From Citrus sinensis (taxonomy: Eukaryota > Streptophyta > Magnoliopsida > Sapindales > Rutaceae): a stretch of 64,000 bases of DNA. Location: the NCBI RefSeq assembly GCF_022201045.2, contig NC_068562.1:8972001-9036000 (forward strand). The letters run 5' to 3'. This document shows positions 38,406-50,879 of the stretch, in pieces; within the stretch, counting starts at the first letter, position 1; the number at the start of each line of letters is the position of its first letter. Under the pieces are notes generated by a model, which was not told the DNA's origin, searched no databases, and saw only the letters and a list, made by a program, of their open reading frames with translations. A program made the translations under genes and the position numbers.

Positions 38406-39658
38406 TACTTATACTGTATTAGGAAGAAGAAAAGCTGTATCAACTTAGTGTTATGGTATAAAAGGGCCTGATTCGGCATACAAATCAATCAAGCGTTGTG
38501 GCTTTCCGTCTAAAACATTTTTGCCCCAGTATTAAATGGGGATTCATTCCTTATCATCATTCTATCATTTAAACAGGCTATTTTCTGCTTCTCTCGGCAG
38601 AAAATTATTCATTTGAAGTGCTGAACTGATATCATTATGAGTCAATATTGGTACAACTTTTTTTTTAATATTATACTCTAAATTAGTCAATTTATAGCTA
38701 AGCCCCAATCATTGTGATTCATGCCAAGGACATGATGTAATATGAATCCAAATTCTTAAGACTAGGGATTGACCATCTTTCTTCGTTCATTGACATAAAA
38801 TGATTGTAGAAAAAGATATGTGAGAGGAGTAAAACAAGTCAAGCTAGTCACTATCTTCTACCAACTTGAACCTTTATTACCCTAGCTTTTGCACAAAAGA
38901 GAACCCATATGCTAAATATGAAAAATATTTAATTCATCAAATAATCAAGACTAGTCAACCGAATAATTGTTATTAAGTATTTAAATATGATGATGTATTC
39001 TTTTGGATATCTATTCATTAATTCTTTTTCTTTAATCTAACAATATTTAAATGTTTTAGGGTCGACTAATAGTGGAAGCATGCCATCAAAATCGATCGGA
39101 TCGAGCTCCCATCGGAGCTCTTCTCCTTTCGACCAAAAAAAAAAAAAGAAGTGTCGATTTTTCCAAAAGATTGATATGGTAGTAGATTTTTAAGCTCTGC
39201 TTAGTGAATCTCTAGGCTTTATCATTTATGTATCTATCTAAATTTTTAGTAGATCCCAGATTATAATAAACCAGTGGATGGTAATAATTGAAAAATAATA
39301 ATTAAAAGTATCAAATTTGATGTCCTGAGCATGGGAATAAAAATTTATGTGGGATGGGTCCAATTGTCATTATAATGAGTGGTCTTCACTATTTTTTTAA
39401 AAGAATTAAAGTAATATCGGTTAAAAACCGAATCACTTGTAAGGATATAGTACCATATACTTTATTTCTAAACAATGATATGAAACTTTATTCACATATA
39501 ATTATCCCTAAATTAATGAAGATAGAAAATTCTAATTCGCCCAAAATTACTTATAATGGACATTATTATTCACTAAATTACGAAGTTAAAATAAATGAAA
39601 AGCTTTTTAACGAATTATATACACGTTCAATGATATCAAAGGTGTGTTCAATGCTCTT
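38406..39658. other. PEX2 3' flank and AT-rich spacer
   Basis: No gene seen. A 90-bp, less AT-rich island at about 39058-39148 has inverted GGTCGA/TCGACC ends, a GAGCTC...GAGCTC hairpin and a run of about 13 A, described under findings. The plus-strand frame at 39354-39716 is low-complexity and not supported. Confidence 0.45.
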
Positions 39659-40575
39659 GGGGTGTATTTGGAATATGGGATTATGGGATATTATAATATT
39701 GTTCACTTTAGCTTAATACCAATACAATGTTTAGAAAAAAATTTGCATGGGATTAAGAGGTATGCTAATGCAGCAACTCTTTTTTTTTTTTTTTTTTACT
39801 TTTGTTTTTTTATTATAATAATAAATAAATATAACTTTTTAATTTAATATAATATTAATTTTTATTTTCTTGTATTTTTACATCATAATTATTAATATAA
39901 ATTAATAATTTATTAGTCATATTTAAATTTTTATTAAATTAAAAATATTACTAAAGTATATAATAATTAATGTATAAAATTGATTAATATTTAATAAGTT
40001 AATATAATTAACAATAAGTACTTAAATAATATATAAAAATAAGAATATAATATAATATTACATTATTTTATTATATTATAGTAATTAATATATAAAAATT
40101 GATTATTATTTAACAATTTAATATAACTAATAACAAATATTTATATATGAATAATTTTAAATAATATTAATTTAAAATTAATACTAATAAAAATAAAAAT
40201 ATAAAATATCATTACGTTATGATATTATTTAGAGATTATTCGATTAAATTATTTATTTTGATCTTTATTTCACATGTTATATATTTAGAAAATCCTGAAA
40301 ATAGAATATAAGGCTATAAGCTTTCATCTTTATGAAAAGTTATGATATTTTTTAACATTTATACTAAAAAATAATGTTAAATTTCTAAAATTTAAGACTT
40401 CTATATTTACTATTTTTCTAGGTACTAATAAATATTATTTTCTAAATATATAATTTATCTTAATCACAAAAAAATTAATACAGTACAATATTATTTTAAT
40501 ACAGTTCTAATTCAATACAACTATATTAAAATAATGTAATACAATATAACACAATACAATATGACAAACGCACCC
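39659..40575. mobile_element. Candidate AT-rich MITE, about 0.9 kb
   Basis: The left end GGGGTGTATTTGGAATATG and the reverse complement of the right end (GGGTGCGTTTGTCATATTG) form imperfect inverted repeats that continue as AT-rich matching sequence. CTCTT flanks both sides (39654-39658 and 40575-40579), a possible short duplication. The interior is almost entirely A and T. TIRs of the GGGTGYGTTTGG kind are common in plant MITEs, but the superfamily is not certain. Confidence 0.5.
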
Positions 40576-42133
40576 TCTTAAGTATATACTATTACTATTA
40601 AGATCTTTCTAATCCAATTTGTGGGCCCACTTTTGAGCTTAATTATTCACGGCCAGAACAGAATCTGTTACTGTTTGATGAAGATAATTCTTGAGTAAAA
40701 AATTGTCAATCCCATAATTTTCGGTACTGCAGTATTTTCAACTCCAAGAAGACTGTAGAGTCTTCTTCTTTCAACGATTTACCCCACAATGTCGGCACAA
40801 CAGAGGTTATAAATCTGTAAAATAGTATCTCGTTATGTTTTATTATTTCTTTTTGTCATTTTTCGTATGTAAAACTTTTATCACATGTGCAACATAATTA
40901 CAGAACAATACCCTCTCACAATCAATTATGTACCCAATTATCACCTCCTGCTGCTCCAAATATGGGTTTATGAACTTTCACCTAAACTTCAGTGTTATTT
41001 AACACCAAACTCTTGTATATATGATTATTACCCAATATTCAAACTAATAATTCGACTGGTCACATAGTTTAATGTTAATATTCACCAAAACTTTATACAC
41101 ACACACTCCGAAGAGGGATAAATTAACTGTACATATATTTATCTTTTAACCTAAAAAAAAAAGTAAAAAAATATAATAAAAGATAAGAAAATGGGTGATC
41201 TTAATTTATTCATATGCTAACTAGCCATAAGTTAAATGGGAGCAAGTTGATAATAAATTAAGATTCTCTATTAACTTAATTTTAAAGATTTTATGTCATG
41301 AGTCTTTTAACGATAATATATAGATTGTATTTAACTTTTTCATTTTTTTTATTTATTAATTATCAATCACTTTTATATATATATTTACTCGGAAGGAGAT
41401 CAAATTATGGGAGGCTAATAGGCTTAGCCGCCTCCTATTACTAGAAAACAACTATATGAATAAATAAACACGGTGAAAAAGAAAGAGGGCAGAATTGGTA
41501 CATTAATCGTGTCAGCTAGGGCTTAACACTTTTTTTCATATTCTACTGAATATGTCTGGCTACTTAGATTCTAAATTTTTGTTCGCGAGTTGCATTATTG
41601 CACAAGAGTAGAGAAAGCATTATGATAACATACTATTATACTCAAGACCCTAACTCCAAAAACAATCCCAATGTAGCCTATTACCCTAAATCAAGGAAAA
41701 TAATAATAAGGCTCCTACAAAGCATTTGTTTATGGACTGAAAACGCACATCACACCAGCTTTCTTGCCCCCACTTTATAATAAAGCAAAAGCATAGAATA
41801 AAAAAAGAATACTAAATAAATGAAACAAAATAAATAAAAGAAAGGGTACATTTGCAAAGCTTCCTTGCCCCACATCTCTATAAAAATTCCTTTGAAGAAA
41901 TTGGCTCAAGTTTCTTCAACCTCCTAAAGCAAATAAAGCTTTAGCAAAAGTTTTGTTTTGATTCATAAACAAGAAAATACATAACAAGTGGAGAGAGAAA
42001 AGTGAAAGAATTGAAAGGGAAAAGAAAGAAAGGAGAATTCATTTTTGAGTTCTTTTGAGTGGCATGCTTATGAACCAGCTAAACTAGATATCATCAATTA
42101 TCAGTGTGTTGCGAGTGTGATTGTACAAAACAA
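40576..42133. other. AT-rich interval and upstream region of the bHLH gene
   Basis: No gene recognised. The last 300 bases before 42134 read like a transcribed leader, with purine-rich tracts and a very short upstream reading frame starting at ATG 42064 (seven codons, MLMNQLN then stop), which could tune translation of the bHLH protein. Confidence 0.4.
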
Positions 42134-43967
42134 ATGATGGCAGGAAACCCTAGCTGGTGGAGCATGCATCCACTTAATCCTCATCAGTTATCTTCTTCAT
42201 CATCTCCATCTCTATTTCCATCTCAATATGTACATGGATCTTCTTCTTCATTTCCTTTCAATTCTTTGCCAGATTCTCAAGACCAACATCCTCAGTCATG
42301 GAGCCAGCTACTACTGTAAAATTTCTCCTCTCTTTCTCTAGCAATGCTCACCTAATTTAGACATGCATGTTATAAATCATATTAACTATTTTAGATTTTG
42401 CGATGAAAGGTTTAGCGGGGTTTTAATTTGGTTATTATTTGTATTTTAGGAGTGGGCTGCCCAGCGACGATGATGGTTTTAATAGTACTCCAATTAGCCA
42501 CTTTCATCAGCCTAAAAAGTTCGAAAGTTGGGAAGATCATCATCTCCAAATCATAAATCCATATTCTTCATCAAGAGTTGATGTTGTGGATGATGTAAAG
42601 CAAGAAGCTCCCCAAGCCAACAACTTGTATCTTCATGGACCTGGAGAATTTCAGGCCACTGCTGCTAGCAACTGGCCCCAAATCATGCCACTTTCCCCTA
42701 GGTCTTGTGTCACCAGTTTAAGCAGTAACATATTAGACTTCTCTCATACCAAGCCAGCAGATAAGAAAAATAATCAGCAACATCCTGATCATTCATCTGA
42801 GGTAAGACTGAGAAAAACCCACAATATATATATTTTTTAATTATTTTATAACAGCTAGCTAGGATAAGGCTATATATTGTACATAATTCAATTTACGAAT
42901 ATATATAAAAAAGAAAAAATACATTAAGTTTTTCCAAATTTTTAATGCATAATATCTTTTTTCTTACTCTCTTCTTTCCTCTACAGTGTAATAGCACAGC
43001 AACTAGAGGAGTGAGCAAGAAAGCTAGGGTTCAGACCCCTTCAAGCCAAACACCTTTGAAAGTAGCACAACTTCTCTCTCTCCTTGTGTGTCTTTTTGTT
43101 AATTTGTGAGCGTGAAGGGATGTTATGTCTTTCTTGATTGTCCATTTCCCTCAACATTGTTATTCTTTGGCAGAATTAAAATTTATCATAATAAAAATGC
43201 AATTAAAATATTAAATAATGTTCATAATTCATATATTGATCTATGGTATTTATATATATATCTATTGCCAATTTGCCAGGTGAGGAAGGAGAAGCTAGGA
43301 GACAGAATTACAGCCCTTCACCAACTGGTTTCCCCATTTGGAAAGGTAAATTATAATTAAACAAAAACTGAACACAAGGAATCATACCAAAAGCACTTCT
43401 GTTTTCTAAGATTAAACCCATAAGTGGATTTATTTTAATAATTTTTAATTTGAACACTGATCAAAAAAGCTTTTATCTTTTTTTTCTTCTGGCTTCCACT
43501 TTTAACATTTAAAGATGATGAGAATATGTGTATATTGCGAAAGTTGGTTTGTTGATGAGATCCATGTGCATGTTGTTGTTGCTCTTTTGCAGACTGACAC
43601 TGCTTCTGTCTTGTTAGAAGCTATTGGGTATATTAGATTCCTTCAAGGTCAAATTGAGGTGATGATGTTAATTAATTTCTTCCTAATACTATTTTTTTAT
43701 ACTATCTCTGTAAGTCTGAGCATGCAGTTAAAGATTCATTTATTCATATGCCTTTTCTAATAATTAAAAACAATAAACTTCAGTTATCATCAAAGTTACA
43801 AAATTTATTCTCTTCCAATGCATGCAGGCACTCAGCTCCCCTTATTTGAGCACTTCTCCTTCGGCAAGCATGAGGAACCAACATTGTGTAAGTACCCACG
43901 AAATGGTTTTCCTTTTCATTTTCCAAAGCGAACCCTAGCTAGCTAACTCGCATTTTTTAATATATTT

Positions 43968-44001
<34 letters not shown>

Positions 44002-44676
44002 TTATCTATTTCAGGTTCACGGAGATATAAATGGTGCATTTCCTGAAGCCCCAGGTCAGGTAATTAAATTAAGCTTTATCCATCACCTCACCTGTTCTTT
44101 CAAAAGCTATGTGGGAGAGGGCTTTGATTTTGAAATGCACTAGTTAATTCATCTATCTATACATTTGATAATGAAAAAAAGAAAAAAAAAACATTGAAAG
44201 GACAAGGTTCTCATTTCTCAACTTTAGACACTCTTTTATTTAAGCAAACGTTTATCTAAAGCAGAATATGGGGACAGCTGAAAATTAATTTTGAATCAAA
44301 AGGAGAGTTCGAGAAAGATTTAAAGTAGTAGTAATGTCCTTTTTCTCTTTTTGTATAGCTGTTGAATGACACCTGCCTCAAAAGAAAAGAAGCTCCTAAC
44401 CAGGTATAGCACTCAGTCAGTCAATCTTTCTATTCATTTATACAATAATTGTTCTCTTCCATTTGACTAATAACATTGATTTATGAATCATCATTATCTC
44501 CATGATTATGATCATTAAGTAATTTGGATTAATTAATTATTTACTAGGATGGCCAAGGCAAGCCAAAGGACTTGAGGAGTAGAGGATTGTGCTTGGTTCC
44601 ACTGTCTTGCACTCAGCAAATTGGGAGTGACAACGGAGCTGATTTCTGGGCTCCGGCGCTCGGTGGCGGGTTTTGA
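42134..44676 (+). CDS. Atypical bHLH transcription factor (bHLH68/bHLH133-like)
   Basis: Nine exons (42134-42315, 42450-42801, 42987-43061, 43280-43345, 43593-43658, 43828-43887, 44015-44059, 44359-44403, 44548-44676) join in frame to 339 residues. The N-terminus [15 protein letters not shown] and the SWSQLLLSGL motif are typical of this bHLH group. The bHLH itself runs from about residue 200 to 250: [20 protein letters not shown], then after Gly-Lys [20 protein letters not shown]. The basic region lacks the usual His-Glu-Arg contact residues for E-box binding, a known property of this subfamily. Nuclear regulator; related genes act in root and stress responses. The annotated start is the first ATG of the frame; an upstream GTG extension is not credible. 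An AT microsatellite sits just before exon 7. The gene looks intact. Confidence 0.94.
43973..43999. repeat. TA dinucleotide microsatellite in a bHLH intron
   Basis: A perfect (TA)n run ends about 15 bp before the acceptor of exon 7, replacing the normal pyrimidine tract region. Length variation here could affect splicing. Confidence 0.85.
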
Positions 44677-47600
44677 GCTGCCTTTGGCAGCATATTTGGA
44701 GATTTTCATGGGAATGGTATAACATCATGAGCAGTCACTCTGCTGAAATTAAGACTGATTGCTCATGATGCTATGCATTCTAACTATCTAGCCAGTTAGA
44801 TCAGATGTGCTCATTCTTCTTATTGCAACTCTCTTTTAAGCAAATCAAGATTGCATGTCATTAATTACCCCTTGTAGCTTCATGTCCATGAAGTTCTATA
44901 ATTAGTTATTTTGCGATTCATGTTCAAATACTTTAACCTTTAATGGGAGTAGCATTTTCTCTCTTTTTACTCATGAAGGAGGAAAAATGCGGATAGAAAT
45001 ATTTTATGTTCCTCTCTTTAAATCTAGCTATTACTCTTTCTTTTCTTTATACGTAATATATATATATATATATATAATGTTTCATTCCATTAGTTCTCAT
45101 CAGGATTGATTTTTGAACAAGCTTAGAAAGATCGTCTCTTTAGCTCAATTTAAAATGAAGGTACTATTATTTAATTAACGCCTTTCGAGAAAATGCACAA
45201 TGAAATGGAGTAACTACAGAAGTTAATTATTTATTTGTAATTGGTAAAATTATGGGAATAAAATTCCCTCTTGATTTGAACATTCTTGATCTTTTACAAA
45301 TCTTATGCCACTTGTATTTTAGTATTAGTATTTGATTAGATTTTAACTATCTTTACTTTTTAATTTAGTAGCCACTAATCACGTAAATAAATTTTGGCTT
45401 AGAAGAAAATCAGATCATCCTGAGAGGATTTTGATCCAAAATTCTAATCCATGCATAGACGAAGAACCGGTGCAAAAATAGTTGGTTAAAAAAATCATGT
45501 AAAATTACCCCAAGGACTTATCCAAGTGATTTTTAAATAGTTTTTATTTAGTTGACCATTGAGGTTTAAATCCTAAGAAAGGTAAAAGGCCAAAAATAAT
45601 AACAATAATAATAATATACGTTGTGCCTATAAATAAATAAATGATTATGTAAAATTTTAGGTTAGCCAATGTAAATAAAAAATGCAGAGATTAATAATAC
45701 TAGTTTTTTTGAGTTCATTATTTAGTTAATGGATCGGCTCTTATAAAAATTATTGCTAGCTATTGTATTTTATGCTAGAGATATATCATGAATGGCTTTC
45801 ATCATGCTTTAATAACTATGATCTTGATAATGAAAATATTCTTTTAGTACTCATTTCTTCATCATAACTTAATAGTGGAAATTAATCTCGGCGTGTCTCT
45901 ATTGTTTTTGATGGATTTGTTATAAAGGATGAAGTGCTTTTGTTTTCCAAAAGTACTTGAATGGTGTTAGAAGGGAATTGGATTTAATGGAGCCAATGAC
46001 GAAACTAGGGTTAATAATTAAAAATATCTCTTAATTAAAAACTCGACACCCTATTAGAAATTATTGTTTTATTGCATAGCCATCAATATTGGATAGTGCA
46101 TGAAGTGAACCATTATAAAAAGTAAGCAAAATGATGGAAAATGTAGTGGCTTAATTTTAATGGATGAAATTGATGTTCAACATCTAAATTAATTGGCACT
46201 TGAAACTAAGAATCTACACCACAATTCCAATACTTATAAAAGATATTTAAAGGTCAAATTATTTTAGCTTAAAATTTTAAGTAAAAAAAATAAAATCCCA
46301 CCTTAATTAGGCCCATTTAAGAGCGTGCCACTTTTGATTTTCATTTTTTATTGCAGAGAAACAAGAAGAATATTGTACAAAACATCCACAAAATGGCAGT
46401 GTTTTTACAAAACTCTATTAAAACAACTCTAAATATAGGTGTAGTTTCTTAAATGTTGTGTATATTTAATTAGAAATCATCTAATTCAGGATTCTGTATT
46501 TAGTATTTAATCTAACATTGTGAACTATAACAATATTCGTATTTAATTTACATAACTAATGAATTGCACATACATACATGCATGAAAAAACAAAACTTAT
46601 ATGTAATTCTGACAAAAAAAATTAATGGAAAAGAATATTGGTCATGCATTGGGTTTCACACCTTCACCCTCACAAAATCTTCTTTTCTGTGAAATGTAAG
46701 AAAGAGCCATGTATATGAATCTCATATTAATCATTCACAAGCAAAAAGCCTGGAAGAACAAAACAATACAATCATGTACTTACTCTTTTGTTCGCTATCT
46801 ATGAGCTACAAATTTTTTTTTTTTTAAAAAAAAAGACCCAAATATTTATCTGCTAAAGGAAACTTTACATGAGTACTCATGAATCATGATACATATAGCG
46901 AATCCAAATTTGTTTCCTAGCAATCCATATGCATCCGAAAATGACAAAGGCTTCAAAAGAAAAATAATAATAATTTCCTGCAAATTCATGGTCATGGCAC
47001 TCAACGACCCACCCGAATATGGACCCCATTTCGGGTATTTCTAGACTGCTTTTTTGGATTGCAATCGAGTGGAGTGATTATGGGCCACTCTCGCAGTCTC
47101 GCACGCTCCTCGCAAGCTGCTCTTGTAATCCTGACGTTATATATTGCATCATCAGAATTTTTAATTATCTAATTTTTGTGGTTGGTAATGGTTGCTATAG
47201 TTTACTTATCATCAAACATGTTATTTAAAAAGAACGTGGGCGAGTGATACATGTTTAACTTTTTGCCTTGCCCACTATTCTTATTTCTCAGAAGAAGTAA
47301 TGTCCATTGGAGAATATAAGACATGGTCCATTATTGCCTACTTAATCATGGTCTAATTTGTTCAAGTTATGTGGTTCCTAACAACTCCCGCCCCTCAAAC
47401 ATTGAAGACATGAATTTTGAGTCTTATCCGAATTTATGTTCCTTTTAAATATTTTAATAGAATAGATATCATTCTAATATTAGTATAAATAGAATTTTAA
47501 ATTAGTAATCGCACATTAGATATTGAGTCTTATACAGTCCAATATTAAAATTTACTCTCTCAACATTGACGACATGAGTTTGAATCCTACTAAAACTTTT

Positions 47601-48029
47601 TTTTTTCCAAATATTCCCGTAATAAATTTTTATGTTTGAGGTCAATAAACTTTTGGGTTGTACTATAAATTAATATATCTACTGAGTATTGTTATGTCCC
47701 ATAAGACAATATATTATAATATATATTTGCAGACTGTAATAATTTCTTTTAAAGAAAAAACTTAATCACGCTAAAATAACAAAAATAACTTGTTTTCTTT
47801 TTCATAGTTGTTATAATTTTGTTTGATAGGCCTCTCAACTCTCAAGTTACAACAAATGGAAAAGGTAAAAGCCCAGGTTTTTTTAGCACCGGGGATTTTA
47901 TCCGGGCCTGGAAGCCCACTTGGATCACTCGACAATTTTATTTCTTGCACACGAACTTATACAGAAACAATTAAAATGAATTTATCCACAATGGATAGTA
48001 AATACTCTTCAACTCAAAATTTATGCTAA
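44677..48029. other. AT-rich gene-free interval
   Basis: The first few hundred bases are the 3' flank of the bHLH gene. A second TA microsatellite lies at about 45056-45075. Short open frames at 47019-47228 and 47823-48029 resemble nothing known. No RNA gene or clear element ends were seen. Confidence 0.45.
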
Positions 48030-48038
48030 ATAATCTTA

Positions 48039-49087
48039 GAGATCCGATATTTGCCTCGGGTCAAATCCCGCAAACTAAATAAAACGGCGTCGTTTTGTGT
48101 AGTTTTTTTTTTTTTCCTTTTTTGCTTCTCCAAAATGTTGCCGTTTCTAAACCAGCTTAAGATTTTTTGAGACAAAACAAAATTTGTCTCCTGGTCGAAC
48201 TTCTGATTGGCGATTTGGGTACAATGCAATGACAGGAAGATATGAAGATCTCCTGTAACTCTAATAGAAAGCATTATTTATGCCAGCACAGAAATTGTTA
48301 TTTATTTCTGAGTAAAAAAAAAAAATTATGTGCGAATTCTCAAACAATGCACCATTAAACGTGGACCGATATGAGACAAAGCATATATAATTTTATGTGC
48401 CACCATAAACAATCGGTATAGACTAAACATTAAAGATTGAACAAGCAATAAAATCGAATAACATAAATAATTAAAATTGCTCTCCCAAAATCACAGTCCA
48501 TAATAAAAATTAATAAAAAATTGTAGCAAATAAGCAGACAGAGAATGAATGACTCACGGTAACAGCAAGAGATGAACGACGAGGGAAACGTGAGGGGCGT
48601 AGTGCTGAAGGGCTTGCTTGAGAGGAGGCCACGCATCCTTGCTGTCGGGGCAGACCGGGTCAAAGAACGCTTCGATGACGATGGTGTCCGAGTCAACGGG
48701 GTGATTCGCGTACAGGAACCCATCGTACTTTGTCGGCGGCAACGACTGGGATTTTGAGCATGAATTGAAAACGAAAAAGCAGAGCAGAGCTGTCGAGGAA
48801 GGAAAGTAACGAATTTTTCGGTAAGGAAGAAACGAAGAAACAAAGAAATGAAGGAACAAAGAAATGAAGAAACGAAGAGATTTACGGTGTTTCGTTTCGC
48901 GAATGGCTCTTCTATCTGTCTCAGGTGAAACGAATCCCAAGTGAAACGAAGAAACGAAGAGGAAGAGTGAGTGAAATAATCCATCAGAAACGGCAACGTT
49001 TTGGAGAGCAAAAAAAAAAACCTAACTAAATAAATCGACACCGTTTTGTTTAGTTTCGGAGTTTGACCCGGGCAAACATCATTTTCC
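48039..49087 (-). mobile_element. Pack-MULE (non-autonomous Mutator-like element) carrying a captured gene exon
   Basis: The element is 1,049 bp and flanked by perfect 9-bp duplications ATAATCTTA at 48030-48038 and 49088-49096, the hallmark of Mutator-like insertion. The terminal inverted repeats are about 100-110 bp: left arm 48039-48148 and right arm 48986-49087, both containing GGGTCAAAYYCCG, AACTAAAYAAAACGG, and CGGCAACRTTTTGGAGA with few mismatches. The interior contains no transposase; instead it holds a DsbA/thioredoxin-like exon on the minus strand (annotated separately). This matches the definition of a Pack-MULE, a gene-fragment-carrying Mutator relative. Confidence 0.85.
48554..48940 (-). 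pseudogene. Captured first exon of a DsbA-like thioredoxin-fold gene
   Basis: A 128-codon frame ends with SLPPTKYDGFLYANHPVDSD, TIVIEAFFDPVCPDSKDAWP and LKQALQHYAPHVSLVVHL. This corresponds to exon 1 of plant DsbA/thioredoxin-superfamily proteins of the YDGF...IEAFFDPVCPDS type, secreted proteins of about 230 residues. The frame stops at CC|GTGAGT, the original donor, and no later exon follows before the element end, so only the first third of the domain was captured. About 55 N-terminal codons before SSTALLC come from other sequence, rich in GAAACGAAG-like simple repeat, so the reading frame is chimeric. Where the parent has Leu-Pro-Leu-Pro near the junction this copy has Leu-Leu-Leu-Pro (parent sequence recalled, not checked). 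Confidence 0.8.
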
Positions 49088-49096
49088 ATAATCTTA

Positions 49097-49987
49097 TCAA
49101 TCATGAAGGAAATAATAATCTTGAACCAGTGAATTTTATCAATCATTTAGGAAATGGTAATTTTGAACCATTTTCATTTTACTATTTTATGCTCTATATG
49201 ATGAATATCGCATCACCAAGACAATTTTTTTTTAATAAATCTTTGAAAAAATTATTACATGATGTGTTATTAATATTACTTATAATAGTGCATTAGTAGT
49301 ATTGTTCTTTATTAGCAAAATGTCTTTGAATCTACTGATTTTGATATGATGTTAAAATTACAAAATTTAAAGTTTCCGTCAAATATTCACTTATTTATAG
49401 TCTGCAGTTGAATAATAAGTATTTTTATGTAAGTTATTAAACTGATAATGCCTATAAGTATATTAGATAAAAATTAAAAAAATATATTATTAAAGTTAGG
49501 CATGAAAAAAAGGCCCAAGTTGAATTTTAGCTCGGTTGACTTGACTTGAATTTTTTAGGTTTTAACTCGAATTTAAGGATCAAAATTTGAGTTCGGGCTT
49601 AAAAATATATGTCCAATTAAGTTCAGGTCAAGATTTGACTATAGCCAACCCGACCCAACCCAATTACTTAATAATAAAAAAAATATTTTTATTTGAATTT
49701 TGTGTTTTCATTGGAATTAGACATGGTTTTTTTTTTATTATGTTTAGTTATTTGTATAATTTTGTGGTTGGGATGTTGATTAGAGTAATTTTATGTTTAA
49801 TTTTAATATATTAGAATAGGTAAATTTAACTTATTTAAATATTAAAAAATTAAAAATATATTTAGTTGGGCTTGGGTCCTGACCCAAATAGAGTCCGGCT
49901 TGGTGAAAATTTGAAATTTTTATCGGATTCGAGCCCTTTATTTATGCTCAGCCCAAGTTCGACCCAACAAACTACCGTACGTAATTT
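49097..49987. other. AT-rich interval with possible GC-tipped MITE
   Basis: No gene seen. Between about 49497 and 49975, GGCCCAAGTT-like and GGGCTTGGGT/CAGCCCAAGTTCGACCC motifs face each other around an AT-rich core, a pattern typical of plant MITEs, but no target-site duplication or clean terminal repeat was found. Confidence 0.35.
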
Positions 49988-50116
49988 ATTGATTGTAAAG
50001 GATTAAACGAAATTTTCTAAATCAAAAAGTTTTATAATATTCATAAATATAATATAAATAACATCAAATATGGGAGGTTGGATGAAATTTCACGGCCAGA
50101 CCGTAAGTTAAATTAA
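49988..50116. repeat. Detached end of the fold-back element, inverted relative to 50880-51005
   Basis: This 129-bp stretch (TTGATTGTAAAGGATTAAAC through CACGGCCAGACCGTAAGTTA) is the reverse complement of 50880-51005 at over 90 percent identity by eye, and it also matches the right end of the fold-back element at 52203-52322 in direct orientation. It is a solo terminal fragment facing the organelle-like segment. Confidence 0.88.
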
Positions 50117-50879
50117 GTGCAATAGTAACGATGTAAGACTCCTCCTTCTTAGCTCTTAGCTTTTCGCTTTGAAGAGGACCGAAAAAGTGGAGATTCTTTA
50201 AAAAAAAAAGGGAATTTCAAAGTCAAGGCTAGTGAAAGGAAAGGTTATTCAATTCAATATAAATCTTCAATAAAGTAAAAAGAATAGTCACTGCTTAGGT
50301 TCAGGCACTTTCACCAGTACTTTTTCCAGCAGAAGGAATTGGAGTAGCAGTTGCAGATCGATACGCAGTCCATCTTCAAGAGATGAGCTATTACGCCAAA
50401 GGTTTCTTTTATTTCAAGGTTAAGTAGCCAAGTCAGAAGAGGGCTCACCAACCACCAGGAAAGAGGTCTTTATGGGGAGCGTCTGGTGCTCCATTATAAA
50501 AAAAATCACGGCAGCATTTAGGACGGTCTCTTCTACCGGCTAGCTTCTTTCAAGGCAAGGGGAGCTCATCTATTCATTTCCCTCTTACGAGCCTATGCTC
50601 AGGATGTTCTTCGATCCCAGCAAGTTCTTCGCTCGTGGGCTACCCTCTTAGCCCGTTCTAAGCTTAGATCAATACCTAATGATACAGGTTCCATCAATTT
50701 AATTTCCTCGGCCCTGAGCTTTTTGAGATCAAGAAAACAAGCCTTTTGGTGCTAAAATAACTCCCCTTGGGTAAGGAAGTTTTGGTAAGGACGTCAAGAA
50801 TATACGTCCGAGGGTTAATAAAAAAAATTAAGTGATCGGAGGAGGAGTCCTCCCTCGCCTTTACTTTAAAAAAAATCAG
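50117..50879. other. Organelle-like (probable mitochondrial) DNA segment
   Basis: About 760 bp with base composition near 44 percent GC, clearly above the surrounding DNA, and a texture typical of plant mitochondrial intergenic DNA (for example CTTTGAAGAGGACCGAAAAA and TTCGCTCGTGGGCTACCCTC). It has no long open frame. Both edges coincide with ends of the fold-back element. The mitochondrial origin is inferred from composition and style, not from an alignment. Confidence 0.5.

Noticed and set aside
39354-39716. Plus-strand 120-codon frame
   Set aside because: Ile/Lys/Asn-rich as expected from AT-rich DNA, no domain, and it runs into the MITE candidate.
48430-49146. Minus-strand 238-codon frame across the Pack-MULE
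   Set aside because: It overlaps the DsbA-like exon in a different frame and crosses the element boundary; Ser/Leu/Phe-rich shadow.
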